From DATARH01 sp036268425 (GTDB taxonomy: Bacteria > Pseudomonadota > Alphaproteobacteria > ATCC43930 > CGMCC-115725), in the NCBI GenBank assembly GCA_036268425.1, contig DATAUE010000057.1, positions 62,001 through 126,000 of the forward strand: a stretch of 64,000 nucleotides of DNA. The letters are read 5' to 3'. A program made the translations under genes and the position numbers. The notes below the pieces were generated by a model. That model was given only the letters and a program-made list of their open reading frames with translations. It was not told the origin of the DNA and made no database searches. Shown piece after piece: positions 52,305-60,805 of this stretch (its first letter is position 1; each line of letters begins with the position of its first letter).

Positions 52305-53169
52305 TCGCGGCGAGATGGTCCGGGAGGGTGCGGCCGGCGATGCGCCGCAGATGGCCGCGTCCGGAATAGGTCGCCAGTGTCAGATGCGTGACGCCCTGGG
52401 ATTTCCAGAACCGCACGGCAGCGCGCCATTCCGCTTCGGTGCCGATCCCGGCTGTCACCCGCGTATCGATGCCGATGCTGGCGGGGTCGCGCCCGGCCGC
52501 TTCGGCCAGCCCGCGCAACCGGGCAATCGCCGCGGCGGCCTCCTGGCCCGGCCCGTAGGCCATCGGCATCCAGCCGTCGCCCCATTTGACGACGCGGTGC
52601 AGCGTCGCCTCGGCGTGACCGCCATACCAGATCGGGATCTTGCGGCGCGGCGGCAGCGGGTTGATCCCGGCGTCCTCGATGGTGTGGTATTGGCCGGCGA
52701 AGCTGACGTGCGGCTCGGCCCACAAGGCCTGCATGATTTCAACCTGCTCCTCGGAACGGCGGCCGCGATTGTGGAAATTCTCGTTGAGGGCGACAAACTC
52801 GACCGGGTTCCAGCCGACCCCGATGCCGAGCCGGAACCGCCCGCCGCACAGCACGTCGAGCGACGCCGCCTGCTTTGCGACCAGCACCGCCTGACGTTGC
52901 GCCAAAATCAGTACTTGCGTCGAAAACTCGACATTGCGGGTGCATCCGGCCAGAAACGCGAACAGCACGAACGGGTCGTGAAACAGATCGGCCGACGTGT
53001 TGCGGTCGCCCCAATCGGGCCGGCTCGCGACATTGACGCCGAGCACATGATCGGGCGCCGACAAATCCTGATAGCCGATCTCTTCGGCCACCTGGGCGAA
53101 CTCGCGGATTGCCGTGGGGTCGCCGCCCACTGCAACATCGATAAGAGGCAGCGCCACCCCAAGTTTCAT
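52267..53169 (-). CDS. Luciferase-like monooxygenase, probable F420- or FMN-dependent
   Basis: A 300-residue TIM-barrel protein of the bacterial luciferase superfamily. It shows MKLGVALPLIDVAVGG, EEIGYQDLSAPDHVLG, STQVLILAQRQAVLVAKQAA, GGRFRLGIGVGWNPVEFVAL and IWYGGHAEATLHRVVKWGDG, the order seen in LLM-class oxidoreductases of the TIGR03619 type. GGAGG lies 6 bp upstream of the ATG at 53169, and the open frame to 53865 is antisense noise. Substrate and cofactor (F420 or FMN) are not resolvable here. Confidence 0.87.
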   Translation of the reverse strand: MKLGVALPLIDVAVGGDPTAIREFAQVAEEIGYQDLSAPDHVLGVNVASRPDWGDRNTSADLFHDPFVLFAFLAGCTRNVEFSTQVLILAQRQAVLVAKQAASLDVLCGGRFRLGIGVGWNPVEFVALNENFHNRGRRSEEQVEIMQALWAEPHVSFAGQYHTIEDAGINPLPPRRKIPIWYGGHAEATLHRVVKWGDGWMPMAYGPGQEAAAAIARLRGLAEAAGRDPASIGIDTRVTAGIGTEAEWRAAVRFWKSQGVTHLTLATYSGRGHLRRIAGRTLPDHLAAIKRYWNAVADLL

Positions 53170-53249
53170 GCCCGTCCTCCGCGATCCGTGTGCTGTGCCG
53201 TCGCCGCCCGGTTTACATACAATGCCGCGGCGTTGTTGAGAGCCACGGC

Positions 53250-54428
53250 ATGATCCTGAAATGCGCCGGTTTTGATGAGGTTGTCGATGCCGGTGCGCGA
53301 TATCATGGGCCGTCGCGTCGCGCCGAACCGACGTTGCAAATTGCGCATAACGGGATTGCCGACTCGCCCGACGATCTGGTGATCCTCGACGATGCCGTCC
53401 TGACGCCACATGCCGGCATCGCCTGGCGCGGCTTCTGGATCGCCGACGCGGTTCAGTATATGGGGCCGAACCGCGACTGGACGACCGCGAATTGGCTCCC
53501 CGGGAGATACGACGCGGCGACGCATACGATCGATATCGATGCCAGACACCTGGAGCCGCAGCTCCGCATTGAGGAGCCGCTGTTTTATGTCGACACGACG
53601 ATCGGCAGCAGCAATTTCGGGCATTTTGTCTTTGATACGCTGCCTTACGGATTATTGTTTCAGCGGGTTCGCCGGTCCGTTCCGGCCATCCGACCAATTG
53701 TGCTTCCTTTTTCTTATCAAAATCAGGAAGAGCTGTTTGAGGTAGTCTTCGATTTTGCCTATCAGGATGTCGTACGCCATTTGCATTACATGCCGATCCT
53801 GGTCGAACAACTGGCGGTGCCGCGCCGCCAGACCGATATGGAACCAATGCCGTGGCGGTTTTCATTTGCCGGCCTTCGGCATGTTCGCGACGCTGCTGTC
53901 AGGCGATGGGCACACCTCCCTCCTGCCGCCGCCCAGGCGCGACCGGCCGGTTGGCGCGATCTGGTGCGCTCGTCGCGATTATCCCCGGCCCGGCGCCGGG
54001 AAATTCGCAAACGGGAGATGGCATCCGGTGCGAAGGTTTATCTGCACCGCGTTCAGGATGTCGACGCACTGAGCCGGGCCGGTAATCTGCAAGGGCGGAA
54101 TTTCACCAATATCGCCGCTCTTACCCCGCTATTGTCAGCCAAGGGCTATGCGGTTCACGACCCTGCGACGACCGCACTCGACGATCTCGTTGCGATCCTG
54201 AGCCGCGCCGAGGTGGTTGTCGCGATCCACGGCGCCGGGTTGGCGAACAGCGCGTTCGCTCCACCGGGTACGCAAATCTACGAGATTACCGGCCCCGACA
54301 GCGCCTGGCGCTGTTTCGAAGGGTTGTCCGCCGTTCTCGGGCATGATTTCACCGAGCTTTGCCAATCTCGTCAGGCGGACCCGCAGCACCCCTCCCTCGA
54401 TATCGAGAGGCTGGCAACCGTCCTCTGA
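53250..54428 (+). CDS. Glycosyltransferase family 61 protein
   Basis: A 392-residue GT61-type (DUF563) protein. Diagnostic patches are DTTIGSSNFGHFVFDTLPYG (acceptor/donor-side helix) and VVVAIHGAGLANSAFAPPGT with QIYEITGPDS, the family's nucleotide-sugar loop. GT61 includes xylosyl- and N-acetylglucosaminyltransferases. The ATG at 53250 is preferred over an upstream start at 53190 that overlaps the divergent monooxygenase promoter. It is outside the polysaccharide locus and transcribed oppositely, so a role in the same glycan is uncertain. A GC-rich hairpin follows. Confidence 0.8.
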   Translation: MILKCAGFDEVVDAGARYHGPSRRAEPTLQIAHNGIADSPDDLVILDDAVLTPHAGIAWRGFWIADAVQYMGPNRDWTTANWLPGRYDAATHTIDIDARHLEPQLRIEEPLFYVDTTIGSSNFGHFVFDTLPYGLLFQRVRRSVPAIRPIVLPFSYQNQEELFEVVFDFAYQDVVRHLHYMPILVEQLAVPRRQTDMEPMPWRFSFAGLRHVRDAAVRRWAHLPPAAAQARPAGWRDLVRSSRLSPARRREIRKREMASGAKVYLHRVQDVDALSRAGNLQGRNFTNIAALTPLLSAKGYAVHDPATTALDDLVAILSRAEVVVAIHGAGLANSAFAPPGTQIYEITGPDSAWRCFEGLSAVLGHDFTELCQSRQADPQHPSLDIERLATVL

Positions 54429-54435
54429 GGAAGGT

Positions 54436-54456
54436 CTCTGCCCTCGGACGGCAGAG
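54436..54456 (+). terminator. Hairpin after the GT61 gene
   Basis: CTCTGCC (54436-54442) pairs with GGCAGAG (54450-54456) around a 7-nt loop, 8 bp after the stop codon. It is followed by GGGGATGG with no T-tract, so it is a weak terminator candidate. Confidence 0.35.
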
Positions 54457-54545
54457 GGGATGGCAGAGGGGGGTGATTGGTTGACCGGTCGGGCGCGGCA
54501 TGGTCTCGTCCCGGTCTCCCGACGGCGACAATCGCAAGGCTCCCG

Positions 54546-55430
54546 ATGACTGAAATCCCCAGCACCGAAACTCCCAGGATCGAAACCCGCAAAATCGAAA
54601 CCGCCCCCGGTTTCGCGTTCGATGTCTCGGCGGCCGGTCCGGCGGAGGCGCCGCTGGTGCTGATGCTGCACGGGTTCTGCGTATCGCGGCATTTCTGGGA
54701 TAATCAGGTGCCGGCGCTGGGCGCGGCCGGGTTTCTCGCCCTGGCGCCAAACCAGCGCGGCTATGCTGCCGGAGCGCGCCCCGATACGACTGATTTTGAC
54801 AATTACCGCGTCGACAAGCTGATCGGCGATGCGCTCGATATCGTCAAGGCGGCGGGTTACGGGGACAAGCGCTTCCATCTCGTCGGGCATGACTGGGGCG
54901 GCAGCCTGTCATGGATGATCGCCGACCGCTGGCCCGAGCGGCTGCTGTCGCTGACGATGCTGTCGCGGCCGCACCCGGCCTCGTTCGCCCGCGCCATGAA
55001 AAACGATCCGGACCAGCCGAAACGCTCGCGCCATCACCATGAGCTGCTCGAACCCGGGGCGGGGCCGCGGCTCCTGGCCGATAACGGCAAATGGGTGCGC
55101 GACCGCCTCGCGCGCAACGGCGTGCCGGCGGCGGCGATCGACAAGCACCTGTCGGTCATCGGCACACCGGGCGGCATGGAGGCGGCGCTCGCCTGGTATC
55201 GCGCGCGCGGCGACCGCAGCCTGATCGGCCCGACCAAAGTGCCGACGCTGTTCATCTGGGGCGACAGCGACGATACAGTCGGCCGCATGGCGGCAATCGG
55301 CACCGGCGAGTTCATCCATGCCGATTACCAGTTCGCGATCCTGCCGGGGGTCGGCCATTACGCCGCCGATCAGCGGCCCGAACGGGTGACCGCGCTGCTG
55401 CTGGAGCATTTGCAGCGCCATCCGGAGTGA
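54546..55430 (+). CDS. Alpha/beta hydrolase with probable Asp nucleophile (epoxide-hydrolase-like)
   Basis: A 294-residue alpha/beta hydrolase. The oxyanion region is LMLHGFCVSRHFWDNQVPAL and the nucleophile elbow is LVGHDWGGSLSW, with Asp where serine hydrolases have Ser. The acid is in FIWGDSDDTVGR and the catalytic His in GVGHYAADQRPE. An HDWGG elbow is characteristic of epoxide hydrolases and haloalkane/fluoroacetate dehalogenases. The ATG at 54546 (MTEIPSTETPRIETRK) has a modest AAGG site. A repeated ETxxIETxKIET segment marks the N-terminus. Confidence 0.83.
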   Translation: MTEIPSTETPRIETRKIETAPGFAFDVSAAGPAEAPLVLMLHGFCVSRHFWDNQVPALGAAGFLALAPNQRGYAAGARPDTTDFDNYRVDKLIGDALDIVKAAGYGDKRFHLVGHDWGGSLSWMIADRWPERLLSLTMLSRPHPASFARAMKNDPDQPKRSRHHHELLEPGAGPRLLADNGKWVRDRLARNGVPAAAIDKHLSVIGTPGGMEAALAWYRARGDRSLIGPTKVPTLFIWGDSDDTVGRMAAIGTGEFIHADYQFAILPGVGHYAADQRPERVTALLLEHLQRHPE

Positions 55431-55542
55431 GCTTCCCTTGTCCTGCGGTTGCTGGGTCGCCATCATCATCAGGAACAAAGAATAAGCCGTTCGCCGCGGC
55501 GGCGCGGCGCCGACACAGCCACCGGAACAAGGGAGGTTCGCG

Positions 55543-55836
55543 ATGCCGGCTTATGTGATGCTTGCGAATTGGACCGACCAGGGCGCCCGCCAGGTCAGGG
55601 AATCGCCAAAGCGGCTCGACGCCGCGAAAAAGGCGCTCGTCGACATGGGCGGCGAATTCAAGACGCTGTACATGACGATGGGCGATTACGATCTGGTTGC
55701 GATCTACGAGGCGCCCGACGACGCCGTCGCGGCGCGCTTTACATTGCTGCTCGGACAATCGGGAGCGGTGCGAACCCGGACGCTGAAGGCGTTTCCCGAA
55801 GCGGCTTACCGCGAGATCATCAACTCGCTGGGTTAA
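55543..55836 (+). CDS. GYD domain-containing protein
   Basis: A 97-residue member of the GYD family, named for the motif visible in MTMGDYDLVAIYEAPDD. It has a small alpha/beta fold: YVMLANWTDQGARQVRESPK, LVDMGGEFKTLYMT, and RTRTLKAFPEAAYREII. The function is unknown, and relatives are widespread in alphaproteobacteria. GGGAGG precedes the ATG by 6 bp. Part of that site can pair with an inverted arm 93 bases upstream (55434-55441 and 55527-55534). It is convergent with the aldo/keto reductase. Confidence 0.88.
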   Translation: MPAYVMLANWTDQGARQVRESPKRLDAAKKALVDMGGEFKTLYMTMGDYDLVAIYEAPDDAVAARFTLLLGQSGAVRTRTLKAFPEAAYREIINSLG

Positions 55837-55839
55837 GCG

Positions 55840-56766
55840 TTACAAGCTGTCCCACAGGCGGCGGATTGCGGCGCGCTGATCGGCATCAGGCAGGCGACCG
55901 AGGCCGCCTTTCAGATCGTCCGCCATATGCTCGGGGCTGGCGGTCGCGGGAATCACGCAGGTGACGGCGGGATCGCCGATCAGGTATTTGAGGAAGAGCT
56001 GCGCCCAGCTCGAACAGTCGAAATCCGCCGCCCAGTCCGGCAAGGCGCGGCCGCGCACCCGACGAAACAGGTCGCCCTGCTCAAACGGCTGGTTGACGAT
56101 GACGGCGACCTTGCGCGCGGCCGCGGTCGGCAGCAGCAGCTTTTCGGCGTCGCGGGTCGCCAGGGAATAGCCGCACTGCACAAAATCGATGCCGGGTTCG
56201 TTGTCGAGAATGCGCGCCAGCTCCGGCAGCGAGCGGGTCGTGTAATGCGTGATGCCGATATAGCGCACCTGCCCGGCCGCCTTCATCTGGCGCAATGTCG
56301 CGAGATGGGTGCGCCAGTCGAGCAGATTGTGGATCTGGATCAGGTCGAGCACGCCGGCATTCATCAACTCGGCTGAGCGGCGCATCTGGGCGATGCCCTG
56401 CTCGCGCCCGCTGGTCCACACCTTGGTGGCGAGAAACAGCCGCTGGCGGAGGTTCATGTCGCGCACCAGGTCGCCGGTCACCGCCTCGGCACGGCCGTAC
56501 ATCGGCGACGAGTCGATCATGCGGGCGCCGGCCGCGGTGAAGTCCCGCAACACCGTCTGCAACGGTTGCCGCGCGCGGTCGTCGACGCCGACATCGAAAA
56601 CCTGCCAGGTGCCGAGCCCGATCACCGGCATCGCCTCGCCGGTCGCCGGGATCGGGCGCGTTATCATCGCGGGTTCGGCCATCGCGGTTGTGCTCCTGAT
56701 CATCGCAATACCGGCCGCCGCGCCAAGCCCTTGCAGAACTGTGCGCCGCTGCGGTGAGGCGGTCAT
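55840..56766 (-). CDS. Aldo/keto reductase with Tat signal
   Basis: A 308-residue NADPH-dependent reductase. The catalytic tetrad is visible: Asp and Tyr in MIDSSPMYGRAEAV, Lys in FLATKVW, and His in LIQIHNLLDW. The N-terminus (SPQRRTVLQGLGAAAGIAMI) is a twin-arginine signal, so the enzyme would act in the periplasm; most aldo/keto reductases are cytoplasmic, while exported ones with this signal do occur in alphaproteobacteria. It directly follows argC (1 bp between stop and start), but the functions are not obviously linked. Confidence 0.88.
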   Translation of the reverse strand: MTASPQRRTVLQGLGAAAGIAMIRSTTAMAEPAMITRPIPATGEAMPVIGLGTWQVFDVGVDDRARQPLQTVLRDFTAAGARMIDSSPMYGRAEAVTGDLVRDMNLRQRLFLATKVWTSGREQGIAQMRRSAELMNAGVLDLIQIHNLLDWRTHLATLRQMKAAGQVRYIGITHYTTRSLPELARILDNEPGIDFVQCGYSLATRDAEKLLLPTAAARKVAVIVNQPFEQGDLFRRVRGRALPDWAADFDCSSWAQLFLKYLIGDPAVTCVIPATASPEHMADDLKGGLGRLPDADQRAAIRRLWDSL

Positions 56767-57705
56767 TTACGCCGTCGCGCTGTCCAGCCCGAGCATCAGT
56801 GCAAGGTTCTGCACTGCCGCACCCGACGCGCCCTTGCCGAGATTGTCGAGGCGGGCGACCAGCACCGCCTGCCGCCGCGCCTCATTGGCATAGACGCACA
56901 ATTCCAAGCTATTGGTATCATTGAGCTGCTGCGGCTCGATCTTGCCGCCGGCTGCGGGCCTGACCACCCGCACATAGGCGCTGCCCTCGTAGAAGGCGGC
57001 GAGCGCGTCGTGCAGATCGGCGCCGGCGGGTTTGCCCGGCAGGTCGTCGAGATGCAGCGGCACCGACACCAGCATGCCCTGCCGGAAATGGCCGACCGAC
57101 GGCACAAAGATCGGTCGCCGGGTCAGCCCCGAATAAAGCTGCGTTTCCGCGACATGCTTGTGTTCGAGGCCGAGCGCATACAGCTCGAAGGCCGGACCGC
57201 CTTCGTGGTCGTGCGCCTCGATCATGCTGCGGCCGCCGCCGGAATAGCCGCTGACCGCGTTGATCGACACCGGATGGTCCGGTGCGATCAGCCCCGCCTT
57301 CACCAGCGGGCGCAGCAGCCCGATCGCGCCGGTCGGGTAGCAGCCGGGGTTGGCGACGCGCAGCGCGCCGGCGATGCGTCTGGCCTGGCTCTCGTCCATC
57401 TCGGGAAAGCCGTAGGCCCATTGCGGATCGACGCGGTGCGCCGTGCTGGCGTCGAGCAGCTTTGGCGCGTCGCCGCCGAGCGCCTCCGCCATTGCCGCCG
57501 CCTCACGCGCCGCGTCGTCGGGCAGGCACAGGATCACGAGATCGGCTTCTGCCATCATGTCGCGGCGCGCGCCGGCATCCTTGCGGTGCTCCGGGGCGAT
57601 GCTTTTCAGTGCCACGTCCGCCATCGCTTCGAGGCGGGCGCGGATGCCGAGGCCGGTGGTGCCGGCCTCGCCGTCGATAAAGACGCCGGGCTTGTTGGTC
57701 GCCAT
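56767..57705 (-). CDS. argC: N-acetyl-gamma-glutamyl-phosphate reductase (type 2)
   Basis: Third step of arginine biosynthesis, reducing N-acetylglutamyl phosphate to the semialdehyde. The 312-residue length and absence of a large insertion fit the type 2 group. The nucleotide loop is GVFIDGEAGTTGLGIRARLE, the catalytic Cys is in VANPGCYPTGAIGLL, and the following segments are SGYSGGGRSMIEAHDHEG and GLEHKHVAETQLYSG. The ATG at 57705 is chosen for its GGAG spacing; a TTG at 57720 is upstream. No other arg gene is nearby. Confidence 0.94.
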   Translation of the reverse strand: MATNKPGVFIDGEAGTTGLGIRARLEAMADVALKSIAPEHRKDAGARRDMMAEADLVILCLPDDAAREAAAMAEALGGDAPKLLDASTAHRVDPQWAYGFPEMDESQARRIAGALRVANPGCYPTGAIGLLRPLVKAGLIAPDHPVSINAVSGYSGGGRSMIEAHDHEGGPAFELYALGLEHKHVAETQLYSGLTRRPIFVPSVGHFRQGMLVSVPLHLDDLPGKPAGADLHDALAAFYEGSAYVRVVRPAAGGKIEPQQLNDTNSLELCVYANEARRQAVLVARLDNLGKGASGAAVQNLALMLGLDSATA

Positions 57706-57723
57706 TCCGTGCTTCTCCAACGC

Positions 57724-59043
57724 TCAGCCGGCGCCGAACATGTCTTTGGCGAGGGCGTCGCGGACGGTGTCGAGATCGAGATGGTGCGCCGCGATCAGGT
57801 CGGCGCTGTCCGCTACGATCGTGTCGATGTCACCGATCAGGCGCAGGCGCTTGTAGAGGTCGGGAATGTGTATTCCCATGCTGTCGCCGATCAGCTCCAT
57901 GAAGTTGAGTAATTCGAACGATACTTGCGGCTGAAACGCGACGAGTTCGCGGTGGCAGCCATGAAAGATCGAAGCGAATGTCGTCACGCCGGCGGCCGCG
58001 GCCGCAGCGAATTCACGCTGACGCAGTTCGGCCTTGAATTCGGGCAATACCGAAAGATGGCTCGCCTGTGTGCTCATGATCGGCACGTCGAGTTCGACGA
58101 CTTCCAGGCCGGGAATGGCGCCGAGCACCTGCTTGACTGCCGCCATGACCCCCGGCAGTGCCGAACGCTCCTGCAGGGCGACACGCTTTTCGACCCGATT
58201 TACAAACAGCGGCCGCAACCGGTCGAGGCGCTCGGCGAAGAATTCGGCGATCGGGTTCATGTCGAACGGCGTTTCGCCGAACGATTCCTGATAGGCCGGC
58301 AATGCCACCTCGGCGATCTGGATCTGGCAGCTCGGGCACCACGAGATGACCCGCGACGCACCCGGCCGGCTCAGCCGGTCGATCGTGTTGTAGGAGACGC
58401 GCCCGGCGGTCTTGGCGTCGCCGCGCTTGAATTGCTGGATGCCGCAGCACGCGGCGGTGCCGCCCATCACCTCGTAGGTGACATCGAGCGCGTCGAGCAC
58501 TTCGAGCACCAGAAGGGCGATATGCGGCGTCTTGATGACGTTGCAGCCGGTGTAGAACACGATATCCGGCGTCTCGGTGTATTCCTCGGCGGCGCGCAAT
58601 GGCGGCGAGAGGCGCGCCAGCACCTCGGGCGCCAGTTGCAGCCGCGAGATGATGCGAGTGCCGCGGCTCATCGTGTTGAAATATTGCTGCGCGCCGCGCC
58701 GCACGACATCGTCGCCGAGTTTTGCCTTGGCGGCGATCCGCGCCATGTTGACCATAAATCGCGGGTTGACCCCGTAATCGCAGGCCGGGATGCACTTGCC
58801 GCTGTTGGTGCAGACCTGCGCCCAGCGCTCGGCATCGGGGGTGCCGGGGCCGCCGGCGATCAGGTCGAGAATACCGCCGACGATAGCCGGCGCATGTTCC
58901 GCCGCCGTGCCGATGTCGATGCCAGCCGGTTCGACCATCGGACAGGCTGTGACGCATTTGCCGCATCGCGTGCAGGCATCGAGGGTCGCGTCGACGCGGC
59001 TATGCAGGGCGTCGAGAAACGAGATGCCGCCGGGTTCTGCCAT
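57724..59043 (-). CDS. (Fe-S)-binding CCG-domain oxidoreductase subunit (HdrBC/GlcF-like)
   Basis: A 439-residue protein. The N-terminal ferredoxin part has one full motif CTRCGKCVTACP; a second, CTNSGKCIPACD, lacks the second Cys (Ser in its place), so it may hold one [4Fe-4S] and a modified site. A CCG domain follows with CNVIKTPHIA, AACCGIQQF and SWCPSCQIQI. The last part (FHGCHRELVAFQPQVSFELL) looks like a degenerate second CCG domain. Related proteins are subunits of heterodisulfide-reductase-like or glycolate/lactate oxidases. The partner flavoprotein is not in the window. Confidence 0.82.
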   Translation of the reverse strand: MAEPGGISFLDALHSRVDATLDACTRCGKCVTACPMVEPAGIDIGTAAEHAPAIVGGILDLIAGGPGTPDAERWAQVCTNSGKCIPACDYGVNPRFMVNMARIAAKAKLGDDVVRRGAQQYFNTMSRGTRIISRLQLAPEVLARLSPPLRAAEEYTETPDIVFYTGCNVIKTPHIALLVLEVLDALDVTYEVMGGTAACCGIQQFKRGDAKTAGRVSYNTIDRLSRPGASRVISWCPSCQIQIAEVALPAYQESFGETPFDMNPIAEFFAERLDRLRPLFVNRVEKRVALQERSALPGVMAAVKQVLGAIPGLEVVELDVPIMSTQASHLSVLPEFKAELRQREFAAAAAAGVTTFASIFHGCHRELVAFQPQVSFELLNFMELIGDSMGIHIPDLYKRLRLIGDIDTIVADSADLIAAHHLDLDTVRDALAKDMFGAG

Positions 59044-59092
59044 CGTAAAATGCCTCAGGAAGTCGCCGGTGACCGGCGAGCGGAACGAGGGA

Positions 59093-59413
59093 CTACTTCT
59101 GCGGTCCGTAGAATAGCACCCACACCGAAAAGTCATCCGAGATATCTTCGAACCCGTGCGCGACATGCGCCGCGCAAAACAGCATGTCGCCGGGGCCGAT
59201 ATCGGTCACCATTTTCTCGATCCGATAACGGCCGGTGCCGGCTGCGACAACATAAAGCTCGTCGCGTTGATGCGGAATCTGCGGCCCGTTGGTCGGCCGG
59301 GCGGCAAACCTGACCTCGAGATCGCCGTCGACGAAAATCTCGGCCGACCGTCCTGAGGTCCGCGGCAAGGCAAGAGCGGCGGCAAGTGGTACCGGCGGCG
59401 GCGTGCGGTCCAT
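59093..59413 (-). CDS. Small cupin-domain protein
   Basis: A 106-residue single-domain cupin: EIFVDGDLEVRFAARPTNGP, IPHQRDELYVVAAGTGRYRI (conserved His/Glu metal ligands), and DIGPGDMLFCAAHVAHGFED. GGAG lies 8 bp before the ATG at 59413. It resembles cupins of sugar- or acid-metabolising operons, but the function is unknown. It precedes the iron-sulfur protein gene on the same strand (49 bp gap) and is divergent from the MFS gene. Confidence 0.83.
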   Translation of the reverse strand: MDRTPPPVPLAAALALPRTSGRSAEIFVDGDLEVRFAARPTNGPQIPHQRDELYVVAAGTGRYRIEKMVTDIGPGDMLFCAAHVAHGFEDISDDFSVWVLFYGPQK

Positions 59414-59548
59414 AATCGGTTCTCCGGGATTAGGGTGTGCTTGCTTCTTATTTGTGCACGCGCTACGCACATTCTTCCCCCTCACGATTGCGATCACCGC
59501 CGGCATGTTCGCCCGAGCATCCGAACCTTTGATAACGGCGCCGGCATA

Positions 59549-60805
59549 ATGTCGGACAGCGCATCCGCCGCCGTGTCGCGAGGCCGCCCGTCCGCCTGGA
59601 CGCCGTTGGCGATCCCGATGTTTCGCGCGGTATGGCTGGCCAGCGTCGCCTCCAATATCGGCATCTGGCTGGGCAATGTCGGCACCGCCTGGCTGATGAC
59701 CGAGTTGCGGCCGACGCCAATCATGGTGACGCTGGTGCAGGCGGCGACCAGCCTGCCGGTTTTTCTGTTTGCGTTGCCGGCCGGGGCGATCGGCGACGTG
59801 GTCGATCGCCGGCGGTTGCTGATCGTGCTGCAGATCGCATCGATGGCGGTGGCGATCCTGCTGGGATCGTCGACGCTGTTCGGCTGGACGACGCCGGCGG
59901 TGATCCTGATCGCGTCGTTTCTGTTCGGAACGATGCTGGCGTTCGGCATGCCGGTGTTCCAGGCGATTGTTCCCGATCTGGTGCCGCGCCATGAACTGGC
60001 GCCGGCCGTGTCGCTGAACAGCATCGGCATCAATGTCGCACGGGTCATCGGTCCGGCCGTCGGCGGGGTGCTGATCCTCGGCCTGGGCGTCGCCGCACCG
60101 TTCTTTATCAACTCGATCTGCTATCTCGTGGTCGTGGCGATGCTGTTGCGTTGGCTGCCGCGCATGCCGCGCGCTCAGCGTGACGCCGGGCGGATGATCG
60201 AGGCCGTCATTGAAGGCCTGCGCCATACGCTCGGCGTGGCTGCGACACGCGCGACGCTGATCCGTTCCGCCGGCTATGCCTTTTGCGCCAGCGTCTATTT
60301 TGCGCTGCTGCCGCTGGTTGCCCGCGATCTGATCTCGGGCGGCGCCGGAATCTACGGGTTGCTGCTCGGCTGTCTCGGCGCCGGCGGCATCACGATGGTG
60401 GTGCTGTTGCCGCATTTGCGCGCGCGGTACACGCCGGACCGGATCGCGCGTATCGGCAGCGTCATCTCGGCATTGTTGCTGGCGGCGCTCGGCGGTTGCC
60501 GCAGCCTGTGGAGCGTCGTCCCGGTTCTGCTGGCCTCAGGCGCCGCCTGGGTGGCGGTGGTTGCCACGGTCAACGTCGCCGCGCAGGTGGCGCTGCCGTC
60601 ATGGGTGCGAGCCCGCGGCCTGTCGATCTTTATGATCGTCTTCAACGGCATGATGGCGGTCGGCAGCGCGGTCTGGGGTCTGGTGGCGAGCCTCGTCGGC
60701 ATCCCCTGGGCGCTGGTTGCGACGGCGGGATGCCTCGCGGTCTTCGATCTGTTGACGTTGCGCTGGCGCATACCGGGCGACGACAGCGCCGCCGGCAAAG
60801 CCTAA
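59549..60805 (+). CDS. MFS transporter (MFS_3 / EntS-like efflux family)
   Basis: A 418-residue permease with about twelve helices. Family landmarks are RAVWLASVASNIGIWLGNVG and LMTELRPTPIMVTLVQAATS, the cytoplasmic motif AGAIGDVVDRRRLLIVLQ, and VARVIGPAVGGVLILGLGV. Members export siderophores, drugs or small metabolites. The ATG at 59549 is the best family-like start (MSDSASAAVSRG); the frame extends back to 59435 without helices. The 3' end overlaps the amidase stop by 4 bp. Substrate unknown. Confidence 0.85.
   Translation: MSDSASAAVSRGRPSAWTPLAIPMFRAVWLASVASNIGIWLGNVGTAWLMTELRPTPIMVTLVQAATSLPVFLFALPAGAIGDVVDRRRLLIVLQIASMAVAILLGSSTLFGWTTPAVILIASFLFGTMLAFGMPVFQAIVPDLVPRHELAPAVSLNSIGINVARVIGPAVGGVLILGLGVAAPFFINSICYLVVVAMLLRWLPRMPRAQRDAGRMIEAVIEGLRHTLGVAATRATLIRSAGYAFCASVYFALLPLVARDLISGGAGIYGLLLGCLGAGGITMVVLLPHLRARYTPDRIARIGSVISALLLAALGGCRSLWSVVPVLLASGAAWVAVVATVNVAAQVALPSWVRARGLSIFMIVFNGMMAVGSAVWGLVASLVGIPWALVATAGCLAVFDLLTLRWRIPGDDSAAGKA

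Noticed and set aside
54436..54456. Strong intrinsic terminator after the GT61 gene
   Set aside because: The hairpin is clear but no T-tract follows, so it was kept only as a weak candidate.
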